Positions 30,211 to 40,738 are shown, counted from the stretch's first letter. The stretch is DNA of 64,000 nucleotides from an uncultured Gammaproteobacteria bacterium (GCA_913061515.1 CAJXSF010000004.1:34619-98618), one strand, 5' to 3'. Program-made: numbers and translations. Notes: generated by a model from the letters alone, not told the origin.

Positions 30211-33200
30211 TCATTTTTTGGGGCGGTGATTAAAACGCATATCGAGCGTGTACGGGTGTGCGCTGTGCGGCTCGCTTAGGTCCAAATCCATTTCTCCTTG
30301 GCTGTGGCCATGCTGCCAGAATCGCGCAACACGCCTGGCTTCGGCTTCATTCGCATTGACTGGGAAAGTGTCATAGTTTCTGCCGCCAGGGTGGGACACA
30401 TGATAGGTGCAGCCGCCAAGGGAGCGCTTGTGATGAGTGTCGACGATGTCGATCACCAAAGGTGAGTGGACATTGATGGTGGGGTGGAGTGCAGACCAAG
30501 GCGCCCATGCTTTGTAACGCACGCCACCAACAAACTCTCCCTCAGTACCAGTGCTGCGCATAGGCACTTTGCGGCCGTTGCAGGTGATGATGAAACGATT
30601 GCCAGTCATATTGCGGGCGCGAATCTGTAAGCGCTCAACCGACGAGTCTACATATCGTGCGGTACCTTGCCCGCTCGATTCTTCGCCCAAAACGTGCCAT
30701 GGTTCGATGGCTCTATGAACATCGATCTGAACCCCTGCGGCATGAATGGAGCCATAGTAGGGGAAGCGAAACTCCTGGAATGGAGCAAACCAATCAAGCT
30801 CAAATGGGTAGCCTGCATCATTCAAATCTTTCGCGACCCAAGACAAATCTTCCCAGACAAAATGGGGCAACATGAATCTGTCATGTAGTTCTGTGCCCCA
30901 ATTTATTAGTGGGCGCGTGTAAGGGGTCTGCCAGAAATGCGCAACAAGTGAGCGAATCAACAAGACCTGCAAAGCGCTCATCTGCCAATGAGGCGGCATT
31001 TCGAAGTTGCGAAACTCCAATATACCAAGTCGGCCACTAGCACTGTCGGGGGAGTACAGTTTGTCGATACAGAATTCTGCGCGGTGCGTGTTGCCAGTAA
31101 GGTCGACTAGAAAATTGCGTAGTATGCGATCTACTAACCACACCTGTTTGGTGTCTTCACTGTCAAGCTGTTGCAGTGCTATTTCTAGCTCGTAAAGATT
31201 GTCGTCGCGCGCCTCATCGACACGAGGGGCTTGGCTTGTTGGGCCAATAAATTGGCCCGAGAATAAATAGGAAAGGCTCGGGTGGTTCTGCCAATAGCGT
31301 ATAAGGCTTGCTAGGACGTCGGGTCGCCGTAAGAAAGGGCTGTCCTCCGGCTTCGCTGCCCCGAGGGTGACGTGATTGCCGCCGCCGGTGCCTGTGTGTT
31401 GGCCATCGAGCATAAATTTATCGGTGCCCAAACGTTGCTGCCTTGCTTGTTCATAGAGTGTTTTCGCCAAAGAGCTTAGTTCCGGCCAACTTTTCGAAGG
31501 CTGCACATTCACTTCAATCACCCCTGGGTCTGGGGTAATCATTAGTTTTTGTATGCGTGGGTCTTTGGGCGGCTCATAGCCTTCAATAATAATTGGGCAA
31601 GTGAGTTTTTCGGCGGTCTCTTCGATTGCAGCGATAAGCTCTACGTATCGTTCTAGGTCTGTTTGTGGCGGTAAAAATAAATACAAACGTCCGTCACGAA
31701 CCTCGACGCACAGGGCTGTGTGGAATATCCGGCCGTCCTCTGCTTGCGTGACGTCTAAGGACTCTACATCGTCACCTAAGTCTAATGGGTAGGCCAACTC
31801 TTCGCGGGCAGCGAAGGGGTCGGTGCCATGCTCTTGATCATTTGTATCGGGTTTCTCCCAAGGCAAGCTTTCAAGTGGAAGCCTATAGCCAACCGGTGAG
31901 TCCCCAGGAATTAACGTAAGGCGCTCTTTACGGAAAAACCAGCGGCAACTTAACCACGATATTTCACCGTCATTGCGAGTCGAAGACAATGGCAAAACGA
32001 AGCCGCTTTCCTTGTCTAACCCTTGCGCAAAAATCTTCTTGATGCGCGCAGCCTCAAGAGGGTCGACGACCTTGCTATCCCATAAAGTGACGTTAGCCGG
32101 AAGCTCTGATTCACGTTTCAAATAGAAGGCTTTATCTTCGAATGCGGGAAGTACATAGCGCGGATTCAAGCCTAGTTTATGAGCCAATGTGCTAATGAAG
32201 TTCGCAGCAATGCGTGTGTTGGCTGAGCCGTGTGTGCGTTCATCGGCAAATAGATTGGCATTGTGCCAAAGGGGCTTGCCGTCGGTGCGCCAGAATAACC
32301 CCAGCGCCCAGCGCGGCAGTGGCTCGCCGGGGTACCACTTGCCTTGGCCAATATGCAAAAGGCCCTCTGGTGCATAGTGTTGTTTGAGTGACAAGAGCAG
32401 CTCGCCAGCTAGGCGGCGCTTATCTTTACCAAGTGCAGCGGTGTTCCATTGCGCACTTTCCATGTCATCGATGGAGATAAATGTTGGTTCACCGCCAACG
32501 GTTAGGCGCACATCCTGTTCTTCTAGGTCTGCATCGACTTTGTGTCCAAGCGCATCGATAGCTTGCCATTGTTGGGCACTATAGGGTTTGGTGACTCGCG
32601 GGTCTTCATGAATACGAGTCACGGAATTTTCATGCAGGAAGGTCACCTCACAAACGCCAGTGCTGCCGGTGATCGGCGCTGCGCTTACTGGGTCGGGAGT
32701 GCAGGCCAGCGGAATATGTCCTTCGGCTGCAAACAAACCGGAGGTAGGGTCTAAGCCTATCCAGCCCGCCCCTGGAATGTACACCTCCGTCCATGCATGT
32801 AAGTCGGTAAAGTCTTCTGTGGGGCCGGTTGGGCCATCAAGAGAGCGAACATCCGCTGTGAGTTGTACTAAATACCCAGATGCAAAGCGGGCGGCAAGTC
32901 CCATGTGGCGTAAGGTCTGTACAAACAACCAAGCGCTGTCACGACATGAACCATAAGTGCTAGTGAGAGTCGTTTCGCAAGTTTGGACTCCCGGCTCCAT
33001 GCGGATCACGTAGTTGATTGCCTGTTGCGTTCGGCTGTTCTCTGCAACCAAGAAGTTCACGATTGGTTGTTTGCTTTTATTCACCCCTTTAAGCCATTTC
33101 TTCATGGCTGCGCCAGATTCTTTGACTTCTAAATAGGGGGCTAAGTCTTTGGCTAATTGCGCATCGTATTTAAAAGGGAAATGTTGCGCACTGTCTTCAA

Positions 33201-33483
33201 CAAAAAAGTCGAACGGGTTGATGACCGTCATGTCTGCAATGAGCTCAACAGTAATGGAAAGCTCTTTGGCTTTCTCGGGGAAGACCAATCGCGCTAAATG
33301 GTTCGAGAAAGGATCTTGCTGCCAATTGATAAAATGGTCATCTGGTGTGATTTTTAACGAATAAGAATCGATAGGAGTGCGACAATGTGGTGCAGGGCGC
33401 AAACGAACAACATGGGGCAAAATTTCCACCAAGCGATCAAATTGATACGTTGTCTGGTGGTGTATTGCTACTTTAATTGTCAT
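30211..33483 (-). CDS. Transglutaminase-like domain plus DUF2126 protein
   Basis: Transglutaminase core (TSTYGSCRDSAWLFVQTLRHMGLAARFASGYLVQL...DLHAWTEVYIPGAGWIGLDPTSGL) followed by long DUF2126 C-terminus; internal ATG at 33483 likely the start (ORF track 33528). Confidence 0.93.
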   Translation of the reverse strand: MTIKVAIHHQTTYQFDRLVEILPHVVRLRPAPHCRTPIDSYSLKITPDDHFINWQQDPFSNHLARLVFPEKAKELSITVELIADMTVINPFDFFVEDSAQHFPFKYDAQLAKDLAPYLEVKESGAAMKKWLKGVNKSKQPIVNFLVAENSRTQQAINYVIRMEPGVQTCETTLTSTYGSCRDSAWLFVQTLRHMGLAARFASGYLVQLTADVRSLDGPTGPTEDFTDLHAWTEVYIPGAGWIGLDPTSGLFAAEGHIPLACTPDPVSAAPITGSTGVCEVTFLHENSVTRIHEDPRVTKPYSAQQWQAIDALGHKVDADLEEQDVRLTVGGEPTFISIDDMESAQWNTAALGKDKRRLAGELLLSLKQHYAPEGLLHIGQGKWYPGEPLPRWALGLFWRTDGKPLWHNANLFADERTHGSANTRIAANFISTLAHKLGLNPRYVLPAFEDKAFYLKRESELPANVTLWDSKVVDPLEAARIKKIFAQGLDKESGFVLPLSSTRNDGEISWLSCRWFFRKERLTLIPGDSPVGYRLPLESLPWEKPDTNDQEHGTDPFAAREELAYPLDLGDDVESLDVTQAEDGRIFHTALCVEVRDGRLYLFLPPQTDLERYVELIAAIEETAEKLTCPIIIEGYEPPKDPRIQKLMITPDPGVIEVNVQPSKSWPELSSLAKTLYEQARQQRLGTDKFMLDGQHTGTGGGNHVTLGAAKPEDSPFLRRPDVLASLIRYWQNHPSLSYLFSGQFIGPTSQAPRVDEARDDNLYELEIALQQLDSEDTKQVWLVDRILRNFLVDLTGNTHRAEFCIDKLYSPDSASGRLGILEFRNFEMPPHWQMSALQVLLIRSLVAHFWQTPYTRPLINWGTELHDRFMLPHFVWEDLSWVAKDLNDAGYPFELDWFAPFQEFRFPYYGSIHAAGVQIDVHRAIEPWHVLGEESSGQGTARYVDSSVERLQIRARNMTGNRFIITCNGRKVPMRSTGTEGEFVGGVRYKAWAPWSALHPTINVHSPLVIDIVDTHHKRSLGGCTYHVSHPGGRNYDTFPVNANEAEARRVARFWQHGHSQGEMDLDLSEPHSAHPYTLDMRFNHRPKK

Positions 33484-33502
33484 AAGGTAATGTTGCTCGT
33501 AT

Positions 33503-34951
33503 ATGCAAATTGACTGGAAATCATACAACCCCGGCGCCTTCTACGACGAACTCATTAGTTCGCCTGGGCACCCCCGAAAGTCAGGTAGAATTCTGGCTCG
33601 CTATCTTGCTTCGCTTAAAAGTGACGATCTGCAACAACGAAAAACTGCTGCTGAACTCGCCATTAAGGCGATGGGTATTTCGTTTACCGTTTATAGTGAA
33701 GCGGGCAACATCGATCGGGAGTGGCCGTTTGATATTATTCCTCGAATCATCACAGAAACACAATGGCAGAAGACAAGTCAAGGACTGGAACAACGACTGC
33801 GCGCTTTAAACTGTTTTATCGATGATATTTACAACGATCAGAAGATCCTTAAAGACAAAGTAGTTCCCGCCGAGTTGATCGCTAAGTCTGTTAATTTTCG
33901 CAAAGAATGTATAGGGATGAAACCCCGCCACGGGGTATGGGCGCATATCTGTGGCACCGACCTAATACGTGACACCAATGGTCAGTTTTATGTCTTAGAG
34001 GACAATTTGCGTGTTCCCTCTGGCGTGTCCTATATGCTGGAAAATCGCAAAGTGACCAAGCGAGTATTTCCGGAGCTTTTCGAAAACTACAATATTCTTC
34101 CAATCACAGAATATCCGTCACATCTATTCGATACTTTGGCGGCGATTTCGCCTCGTCCCTTGGACTATCCCGAAGTGGTTGTGCTAACACCCGGTATCTA
34201 CAATTCTGCTTATTTTGAACACTCATTTCTTGCCCAGCGAATGGGGGCCGAATTGGTAGAAGGGGGAGATCTCGTTGTCGAGGATGACTGCGTCTATATG
34301 CGGACCATCAACGGGCTTTCGCGAGTTGATGTGATCTACCGACGTATTGATGACTTATTCCTTGACCCAGAAGTGTTTAATGCTGACTCCGCGCTTGGCG
34401 TTCCTGGGTTGATGCGTGCTTGGCTCAAGGGCAATGTTGCATTGGCTAATGCGCCAGGGGCTGGTGTTGCCGATGATAAGGTCATCTACACCTATGTTCC
34501 TGCGATGATTAAATACTATCTCGGCGAAGACCCCTTGCTTGAGAATGTCCCCAGTTACCTTTGCGTTGATGAAAAACAGTGTCAGCATGTATTGGCAAAT
34601 TTAGACAAGCTAGTGGTGAAACCAGCGAACGAGTCAGGGGGCTACGGCATGTTGATGGGGCCGCAGGCTAGCAAGAAAGAGCGTGCCGAGTTTGCTAAGA
34701 AGATTAAGGCTAACCCCCGAAATTATATGGCGCAACCGCTCATCTCACTATCCACGGCGCCGGTGTTGGTCGACCGCGGAGCAGAGCCTAGACATATCGA
34801 TTTAAGGCCTTTTGTCTTGCAAGGGCGTGACACATACGTGACTCCCGGTGGTTTGACTCGGGTGGCAATGGTGAAGGGCTCCTATATCGTGAACTCTTCG
34901 CAAGGCGGTGGAAGTAAAGACACTTGGATCGTTTCGGACGAGGAGCGCTGA
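33503..34951 (+). CDS. Circularly permuted type 2 ATP-grasp protein
   Basis: FYVLEDNLRVPSGVSYMLENR, VKPANESGGYGMLMGPQAS, DLRPFVLQG; typical ~480 aa. Confidence 0.94.
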   Translation: MQIDWKSYNPGAFYDELISSPGHPRKSGRILARYLASLKSDDLQQRKTAAELAIKAMGISFTVYSEAGNIDREWPFDIIPRIITETQWQKTSQGLEQRLRALNCFIDDIYNDQKILKDKVVPAELIAKSVNFRKECIGMKPRHGVWAHICGTDLIRDTNGQFYVLEDNLRVPSGVSYMLENRKVTKRVFPELFENYNILPITEYPSHLFDTLAAISPRPLDYPEVVVLTPGIYNSAYFEHSFLAQRMGAELVEGGDLVVEDDCVYMRTINGLSRVDVIYRRIDDLFLDPEVFNADSALGVPGLMRAWLKGNVALANAPGAGVADDKVIYTYVPAMIKYYLGEDPLLENVPSYLCVDEKQCQHVLANLDKLVVKPANESGGYGMLMGPQASKKERAEFAKKIKANPRNYMAQPLISLSTAPVLVDRGAEPRHIDLRPFVLQGRDTYVTPGGLTRVAMVKGSYIVNSSQGGGSKDTWIVSDEER

Positions 34952-34954
34952 GTC

Positions 34955-35932
34955 ATGTTATCCCGAGTTGCTGAGCGTATATATTGGTTAGGTCGTTATC
35001 TTGAGCGCACGGAGAACACCGCACGCTTACTCACTGTGTACTCTAATTTACTCTTGGACTTGCCGCGCGGGGCGAAGGTAGGTTGGCATACCTTGGTAGA
35101 GATCACCGGCAGCCAAGGCGAGTTCAGCAAGAGTTATCAGAATATCGATGAGCGCTCCGTTAACCGGTTTTTATTGTCCGATCAAAACAACTACTCATCA
35201 GTGATCAGCTCATTGGCCCTTGCGCGTGAAAATGCCCGTACTACGCGTGAAATCATTCCAACTGAGGCGTGGGAGCAGATCAACAAGCTCTATCTGTTTA
35301 CCAAAGAAAATATGGGCAAGGCAACTGCGCGTGGCCCTCGACATCAGTTATTGCAAGACATCATTGCACACTGCCAGCAAATCACAGGGCTGTTAGCCGG
35401 CGCTATGAGCCATAATAGTGGCTACAATTTCCTGCGGCTTGCGCGTAGCCTAGAGCGTGCGGATATGACCACTCGCATAGTCGATGTTGGGTCTATCACC
35501 CTGCTGCCAAGTCTGACGCAACCCAGCGGTGCAAAGGCTGAACCGGCCACCCGTCCGTTCGCTAATATGATTTGGATGAGCGTGCTGCACTCACTAAGTG
35601 CGTATCAAATGTATCGTCAGCATGTGCTCGACCGTGTGAACGGCGAAGATGTTGTCACCTTCCTTTTACAAGACTCGCAGTTTCCAAGAGCCGTAGGGCA
35701 TTGTCTTGGAAAGCTTGAGTCCTGCCTAAAGTATCTTCCGAACAATGAAGCAGCTCTGAAGCAAGTATCTATGGCTGTGGCATTAGTAAACGATGCTAAT
35801 ATCGCTGAATTGCTCGACAGTGGTCTTCTCGAATACATCGATGAGCTGCAAGTGCAGTTTGCTAATGTCCATGCCTGTATCACTGAGACATGGTTCCTCC
35901 CCGTTGTAAGTGAGCAACAACAATCTGCTTAA
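34955..35932 (+). CDS. Alpha-E domain-containing protein
   Basis: MLSRVAERIYWLGRYLERTENTARLL signature; directly follows the ATP-grasp gene. Confidence 0.95.
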   Translation: MLSRVAERIYWLGRYLERTENTARLLTVYSNLLLDLPRGAKVGWHTLVEITGSQGEFSKSYQNIDERSVNRFLLSDQNNYSSVISSLALARENARTTREIIPTEAWEQINKLYLFTKENMGKATARGPRHQLLQDIIAHCQQITGLLAGAMSHNSGYNFLRLARSLERADMTTRIVDVGSITLLPSLTQPSGAKAEPATRPFANMIWMSVLHSLSAYQMYRQHVLDRVNGEDVVTFLLQDSQFPRAVGHCLGKLESCLKYLPNNEAALKQVSMAVALVNDANIAELLDSGLLEYIDELQVQFANVHACITETWFLPVVSEQQQSA

Positions 35933-35948
35933 ATAACGAGTATTGTGC

Positions 35949-36998
35949 ATGAGAGGTTTTCAGTGTGCATGCGGGCAAAGCCTGTACTTCGAAAATACGG
36001 TTTGCAATGCCTGCCAACGCCGTTTGGGATACGACCCTTTCCGAGCCGAGCTTTTGGCCATAGAACCCTTAGATCCAAACTTAGATGATGCCTCGGGTCA
36101 ATGGCGCTGTGTCAGTCATGGCAATTTGTATCGACGCTGCAGTAACGATACAGATTTTCATGTGTGCAATTGGCTAGTTCTCAACTCCGATGACGCTTTC
36201 TGCCTCGCCTGTTCACTCAACGATACGGTACCCAAAGTTGGGTCGAGTTATCGTGCATCGCAAAGGCGAAAGTGGTGGGGGCGAATGGAGGCAGCCAAGC
36301 GGCGTTTGATTTACACCTTATTGGCATTGGGTTTGCCTGTGCAAAGTAAGGCCGAGAACGAAAACGGTATAGCTTTCTCGTTTCTAGAAGACCAACGCTC
36401 CAACCCAAATGTCGAAGAAGAACATGTGCTCACTGGACATTTGGAAGGGTTAATAACCGTGAATTTGGCAGAGGCTGATGGTGTAAATCGTGAACAAGCG
36501 CGCCAGAGCTTAGGGGAGTCATACCGCACATTGCTAGGGCATTTTCGCCATGAAAGCGGGCATTACTACTTTGAAAAGGTCGTCAATTCACCTGCGGCCA
36601 TAGAGCGCTTTAGAGAGCTGTTTGGCGATGAACGTGCCGATTATGAAGAGGCAATGAAGCGGCATTACGAGGGGGCTTCGAGCCAAGAAGATAGTGATAA
36701 AGTCAGCGCTTACGCCCAGATGCACCCCCATGAAGACTGGGCTGAATGCTGGGCGCATTATCTGCATATGATCGATTGTCTAGAAACGGCATGGCAGGTG
36801 GGCTTATTACAAGACCAGCTCATAAAGCCGAATGCTGAGCCGGATATAGAGCTATGTCTACGCAGTTGGGATAGTGTTTCGGTGGCGATGAATGCCTTAA
36901 ATCGCAGTATGGGATTGCAGGATGCTTATCCGTTTGTGCTGTCAGAAACGACGCTTAGTAAACTCCGTTTTGTTCATCAGCGGATTTATCCCAACTAG
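35949..36998 (+). CDS. Zinc-ribbon putative metallopeptidase
   Basis: N-terminal Cys pairs (CACGQ...CNAC; FCLAC), HESGH (HExxH) and HPHEDWAECWAHYLHMIDCLETA motif. Confidence 0.88.
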   Translation: MRGFQCACGQSLYFENTVCNACQRRLGYDPFRAELLAIEPLDPNLDDASGQWRCVSHGNLYRRCSNDTDFHVCNWLVLNSDDAFCLACSLNDTVPKVGSSYRASQRRKWWGRMEAAKRRLIYTLLALGLPVQSKAENENGIAFSFLEDQRSNPNVEEEHVLTGHLEGLITVNLAEADGVNREQARQSLGESYRTLLGHFRHESGHYYFEKVVNSPAAIERFRELFGDERADYEEAMKRHYEGASSQEDSDKVSAYAQMHPHEDWAECWAHYLHMIDCLETAWQVGLLQDQLIKPNAEPDIELCLRSWDSVSVAMNALNRSMGLQDAYPFVLSETTLSKLRFVHQRIYPN

Positions 36999-37713
36999 AA
37001 GCCCATGCGAAAGGGGGCATTTGTCTAAATGCATCCTTGAGGCGCTGATCCCAACTACGTTTCAATTCCCGCAGAAACTCACTATCCTCATCAAAGCGCA
37101 ATGGCTCACTAAGAGTCATGGTGTCCGTTCGATACACCAGTGTCTCAATGGGAGGCCCAACGCTCAAATTACTGCGCATGGTTGAGTCCATCGACACCAT
37201 GGCGCAAAGGGCGCAAGTGTCCAGATTAAGTTCTGGGGTCAGAATACGGTCAAGGATAGGTTTGCCGTATTTACTCTCACCGATTTGCAAATAGGGAGTG
37301 TCTTTAGAGCTGGTGATGTGGTTGCCTTGCGGGTAAACCAACATGATGCGGTGTTTACTATTGGCAATCTGCCCGCCAATGATAAAGCTAGCCTCAAAAG
37401 AGACGCCCGTTTTAGCATGTTTTTCTTGCTGCGCCAGTGACACATCGCCTAGGTAATCAGCAGCTTCCGCTAAGGATTCAACTGTTAAAAGGCTCGTGTT
37501 CGCGCGCTCTTTTATATCCCGCTTTAATTGTGAAATAGTCGCTTGCGTCGTGGCAAGATTGCCCGCCGAAAGGATTACGAACTGGCGCTGCCCGTCGACT
37601 CCAAAGCGGTACATTTTGCTATAAGTGCTAACTTGGTCTATGCCTGCATTCGTGCGGGAATCTGAGCAAAAGACCATGCCTGCATCGACGGCGATTGCGA
37701 CACAATACGTCAT
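36955..37713 (-). CDS. Proteasome-type peptidase, Anbu family
   Basis: N-terminal MT followed by VAIAVDAGMVFCSDSRTNAGIDQVSTYSKM; Thr1/Asp17 in proteasome numbering; neighbours are the classic Anbu partners. Confidence 0.9.
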   Translation of the reverse strand: MTYCVAIAVDAGMVFCSDSRTNAGIDQVSTYSKMYRFGVDGQRQFVILSAGNLATTQATISQLKRDIKERANTSLLTVESLAEAADYLGDVSLAQQEKHAKTGVSFEASFIIGGQIANSKHRIMLVYPQGNHITSSKDTPYLQIGESKYGKPILDRILTPELNLDTCALCAMVSMDSTMRSNLSVGPPIETLVYRTDTMTLSEPLRFDEDSEFLRELKRSWDQRLKDAFRQMPPFAWASSWDKSADEQNGVY

Positions 37714-37964
37714 GATTTAAAAAACCGGATTACAAAAAAGTGACAGAATTAACTCGTGTTTAAGGGCGAAACAGTACACTAGTTCTGCGGGTAGGTGAAC
37801 AGATATTTCAATTCCTTAGTGGGTTCGCCGCTAAGTGTTTGCACTAATAGAGTTTTATTCATATCACTCAAAAGGTAGTCCTACTTAGAAGGGCAGAAAT
37901 TAGAAAGTAAAGAGGTCAAGCCCCCAGCAATGTGGGGGCTTTTAAGAGAAGACGGCCTGCGTGT

Positions 37965-38237
37965 TTAGCGGTCGTCGAAGTCGTCGTCGAAATCGTAGTC
38001 ATCGATATCAACGCTGTGTTTTACGTTGATTTCGCTACCGTCGTCGTCGAATTGCAATTCGCCATACATGCGTTTCCAATCGAGTCGTTCCTCAGTGCGT
38101 CGACGCATTTCGGTCAAACGGCGCTTTTGGATACGCTTATCATTTGGCTCTTCTATTTCCGAATCTGCTATAAAAGCACCCGAATCAAAGAAGTCTTTGG
38201 CATTGTCGGCGATATCATCCCACTGATGACTTTTCAT
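37965..38237 (-). CDS. Small protein with strongly acidic C-terminal tail
   Basis: MKSHQWDDIADNAKDFF...KRRLTEMRRRTEERLDWKRMYGELQF...DIDDYDFDDDFDDR; internal ATG at 38237 preferred (ORF track 38381). Confidence 0.6.
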   Translation of the reverse strand: MKSHQWDDIADNAKDFFDSGAFIADSEIEEPNDKRIQKRRLTEMRRRTEERLDWKRMYGELQFDDDGSEINVKHSVDIDDYDFDDDFDDR

Positions 38238-38518
38238 TTGATTAATCTCTCGTTTAATCGCGTTTAGTCGGAGTTGCCTTATATGTAACACTAGCCTTTT
38301 TAAGGTATTAACAGGCTGTGTACGATGCGAATTATCGTTATAAAATTGTAGAAAGCAATAGTTAGAAAAAATATTTTTCAATTTTGCTGTATGCCTTACA
38401 TTGACTAGCGTGTAGCGATATTCGTGGGGGCAAGTTAGCAGCCAAAATTGACTTTCTTATGACACTTGCATTGATTTTTTGTATTCAAGTCAGAGAAAAG
38501 ATTATAAGCAGGAGAAGT

Positions 38519-38869
38519 ATGCAGAAAACGTGTTTGGATTGCGGCATGGAAGTTGGCTTTAGCACGGCGAACTGCCCGAAGTGCGATGCTGTTATTGCCA
38601 TGCAAACTGACGGGTCGATTTTGCGATTTGACATCGCTCATAACCGCGAAACTATCCCGCAGTCATTGGCTAAGCTAAGCGAGGCTTTGGACGAGGCTAG
38701 ATTAGGCCATGCTCGAGCCTTACGAGTGATTGTTGGGAGGGGGCAAATCAGGGACGAGGTCATTCGTCAATTGAGCTGGTTAAAACATAATGCCGAAATA
38801 ATGGATTTTGATCACGACAACGGTAATACGGGGGCCCTGTTGGTGACAATCAGAGGCAAGAGCTTTTAA
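38519..38869 (+). CDS. Zinc-ribbon protein with Smr-like C-terminal domain
   Basis: CLDC...CPKC zinc ribbon; ALRVIVGRGQIRDEVIRQLSWLKHN...NTGALLVTIRG resembles the Smr HGKG...L...GGxGAxxVxL layout; aggagaag RBS. Confidence 0.55.
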   Translation: MQKTCLDCGMEVGFSTANCPKCDAVIAMQTDGSILRFDIAHNRETIPQSLAKLSEALDEARLGHARALRVIVGRGQIRDEVIRQLSWLKHNAEIMDFDHDNGNTGALLVTIRGKSF

Positions 38870-38895
38870 TAGACCTAGTGTTAGTGACAAGTTGA

Positions 38896-40620
38896 TCACA
38901 ACGAGTTGATGACCGATTCGCGTATCAGTTTCTTGGCAATTTTACCGCTAGCGATGCGTTCTAACTGATTGTGTTGAAAGTGATAATAGGCGGGGATCTT
39001 AAACCCTGCGATACGGCTGCTAAGGAAATCTTTAAGTTCTTGCTCGGTGATGGTAGCGCCAGGCATGAGCATGATCGCCGCAGCAACGCGTTCTCCTAGC
39101 CTCGCATCAGGGATGCCAAAAACGGCAGCTTCACAGACCTTTGGGTGTTCGGCCAGCGCATATTCGACCTCTGCGCAGGCGATGTTCTCGCCGCCTCGGA
39201 TAACGATGTCTTTTGCTCGGTCTTTAATAATTAAGAATCCATGTGCATCGAGCAAGCCTAGGTCGCCAGTGTGGAACCAGCCATTTTTGATGACCGCAGC
39301 AGTGTCCTCTGGTCGTTGCCAATAGCCCTTCATAACGCTTGGACCTTTGATGCAAATCTCTCCTATTTGTCCGCTTTCAAGAACTCGACCTTGCTCGTCC
39401 TCTATGCGGATGCTGGTGACTGGCGGCGTTGGTCTGCCTGTGCTGTCTGGCTTGGCATAATAGAACTTGCCGGTGATTGTGGCGCCAATAGCATTGGTTT
39501 CTGTCAAGCCGTAGCCAAGGCCCGGTTGTGCTTGTTCTGGAAATCGTTTTTGCATCAAGGCTAAATGTTCGGGAGGCCGAGCTGCCCCTCCGGACTGAAC
39601 GCTGCGCAGGGTGCTAAGATCAGTCTTGTCAAAGTCAGGAGAGTTCATGACTTCCCAGGTCATGGTTGGGACGCCATGTAGAACGGAGAGTTGTTCCTTC
39701 TCAATCAGCGCAAGCGCATGTTCGGCATTCCATTTGTACATCATCACAAACTTGCGTTTATAGAGGAAGCTCAGCAAAAACTGTGCGTGATTTCCCGTAA
39801 CGTGAAACAACGGCACATTGGCGAGAACTCCAGGCTGCGGAGCATCTTCTGGGGCCTTAAGCTCGGGTCGAAGCTCTTCGTTCAATTCTTTGGCGAAGAG
39901 CCAAGAGTAAAGAGCGCTAATAATGGCACGATGGCTCGACAGGACCCCTTTAGGGTGCCCAGTAGAGCCTGATGTATACATAATAGAAGCATCGTCGTCG
40001 GGCCCAACGTTTTGAGTGCTGGGGTCGAAATCTGCGGCATATTGCTTGTTTTCAAGGAGTGATAGGAAATCTGGGTAAGCTGTGACGTGTTCTGGGTCAA
40101 AGGCAATAATGTGCAGTGCTTGTAATTGATCGAGTACAGTTTGCAATCGGTCGATCCGCTCCGGATCGGCAAAAAGCACTTTACAGCCACTGTCCTGCAA
40201 ACCAAACAATAGTTCTTTGCTTTGCCACCATGAGTTCATAGGTACCACGATGGCGCCTAGCATCGTTATGGCCATATAGGCGATGCACCATTGCGGATTA
40301 TTGCGAGAGCAAACCGCTACCCGATCGCCTTTCTCGATGCCGTAATGATGCAGTAATAGGCCAGCCATCTGCGTGGCTAATGCGAAACTCTCGCCAAAGC
40401 TATAACGCTCGTCCTGATAGATTAGAAATGGAAGCTCCGGCTGTTCTAAGCTGAGCTTGTAGACTTCGTAAAGATTGTCAGGGGCATTGCTAAAGACCGG
40501 TGTATCGATGCCGTTGATCGATCTTGTTGAAACTGCAAGGGGCGAATCCGGAGCTTTCAGGCGACCGCCAATTTCCTTAAGCGCCTGTAAATCTTGAATA
40601 ATCTGGTCGTGGCTAAGCAT
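38896..40620 (-). CDS. Class I adenylate-forming enzyme, acyl-CoA synthetase/AMP-dependent ligase
   Basis: IMYTSGSTGHPKGVLSSH, GYGLTETNA, GWFHTGDLG, IVIRGGENIACAEVE; start placed at 40620 (ORF track 40635). Confidence 0.93.
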   Translation of the reverse strand: MLSHDQIIQDLQALKEIGGRLKAPDSPLAVSTRSINGIDTPVFSNAPDNLYEVYKLSLEQPELPFLIYQDERYSFGESFALATQMAGLLLHHYGIEKGDRVAVCSRNNPQWCIAYMAITMLGAIVVPMNSWWQSKELLFGLQDSGCKVLFADPERIDRLQTVLDQLQALHIIAFDPEHVTAYPDFLSLLENKQYAADFDPSTQNVGPDDDASIMYTSGSTGHPKGVLSSHRAIISALYSWLFAKELNEELRPELKAPEDAPQPGVLANVPLFHVTGNHAQFLLSFLYKRKFVMMYKWNAEHALALIEKEQLSVLHGVPTMTWEVMNSPDFDKTDLSTLRSVQSGGAARPPEHLALMQKRFPEQAQPGLGYGLTETNAIGATITGKFYYAKPDSTGRPTPPVTSIRIEDEQGRVLESGQIGEICIKGPSVMKGYWQRPEDTAAVIKNGWFHTGDLGLLDAHGFLIIKDRAKDIVIRGGENIACAEVEYALAEHPKVCEAAVFGIPDARLGERVAAAIMLMPGATITEQELKDFLSSRIAGFKIPAYYHFQHNQLERIASGKIAKKLIRESVINSL

Positions 40621-40738
40621 GAAGGTGCAACTCAAATGGTGTGACTAAGTGCCCGCAAGAATTCGAGCAAGCGTTCGGAAGATAGCGCATTGTTTGCGCT
40701 AAATAAAGGCTCGGTCCTAGCCACTGGAGTTTAAATTG

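Noticed and set aside
37918-37941. aagccccc...gggggctt hairpin as a terminator for the small acidic protein gene
   Set aside because: Good stem, but only a short T run in the + direction and none in the needed reverse direction; left uncalled.
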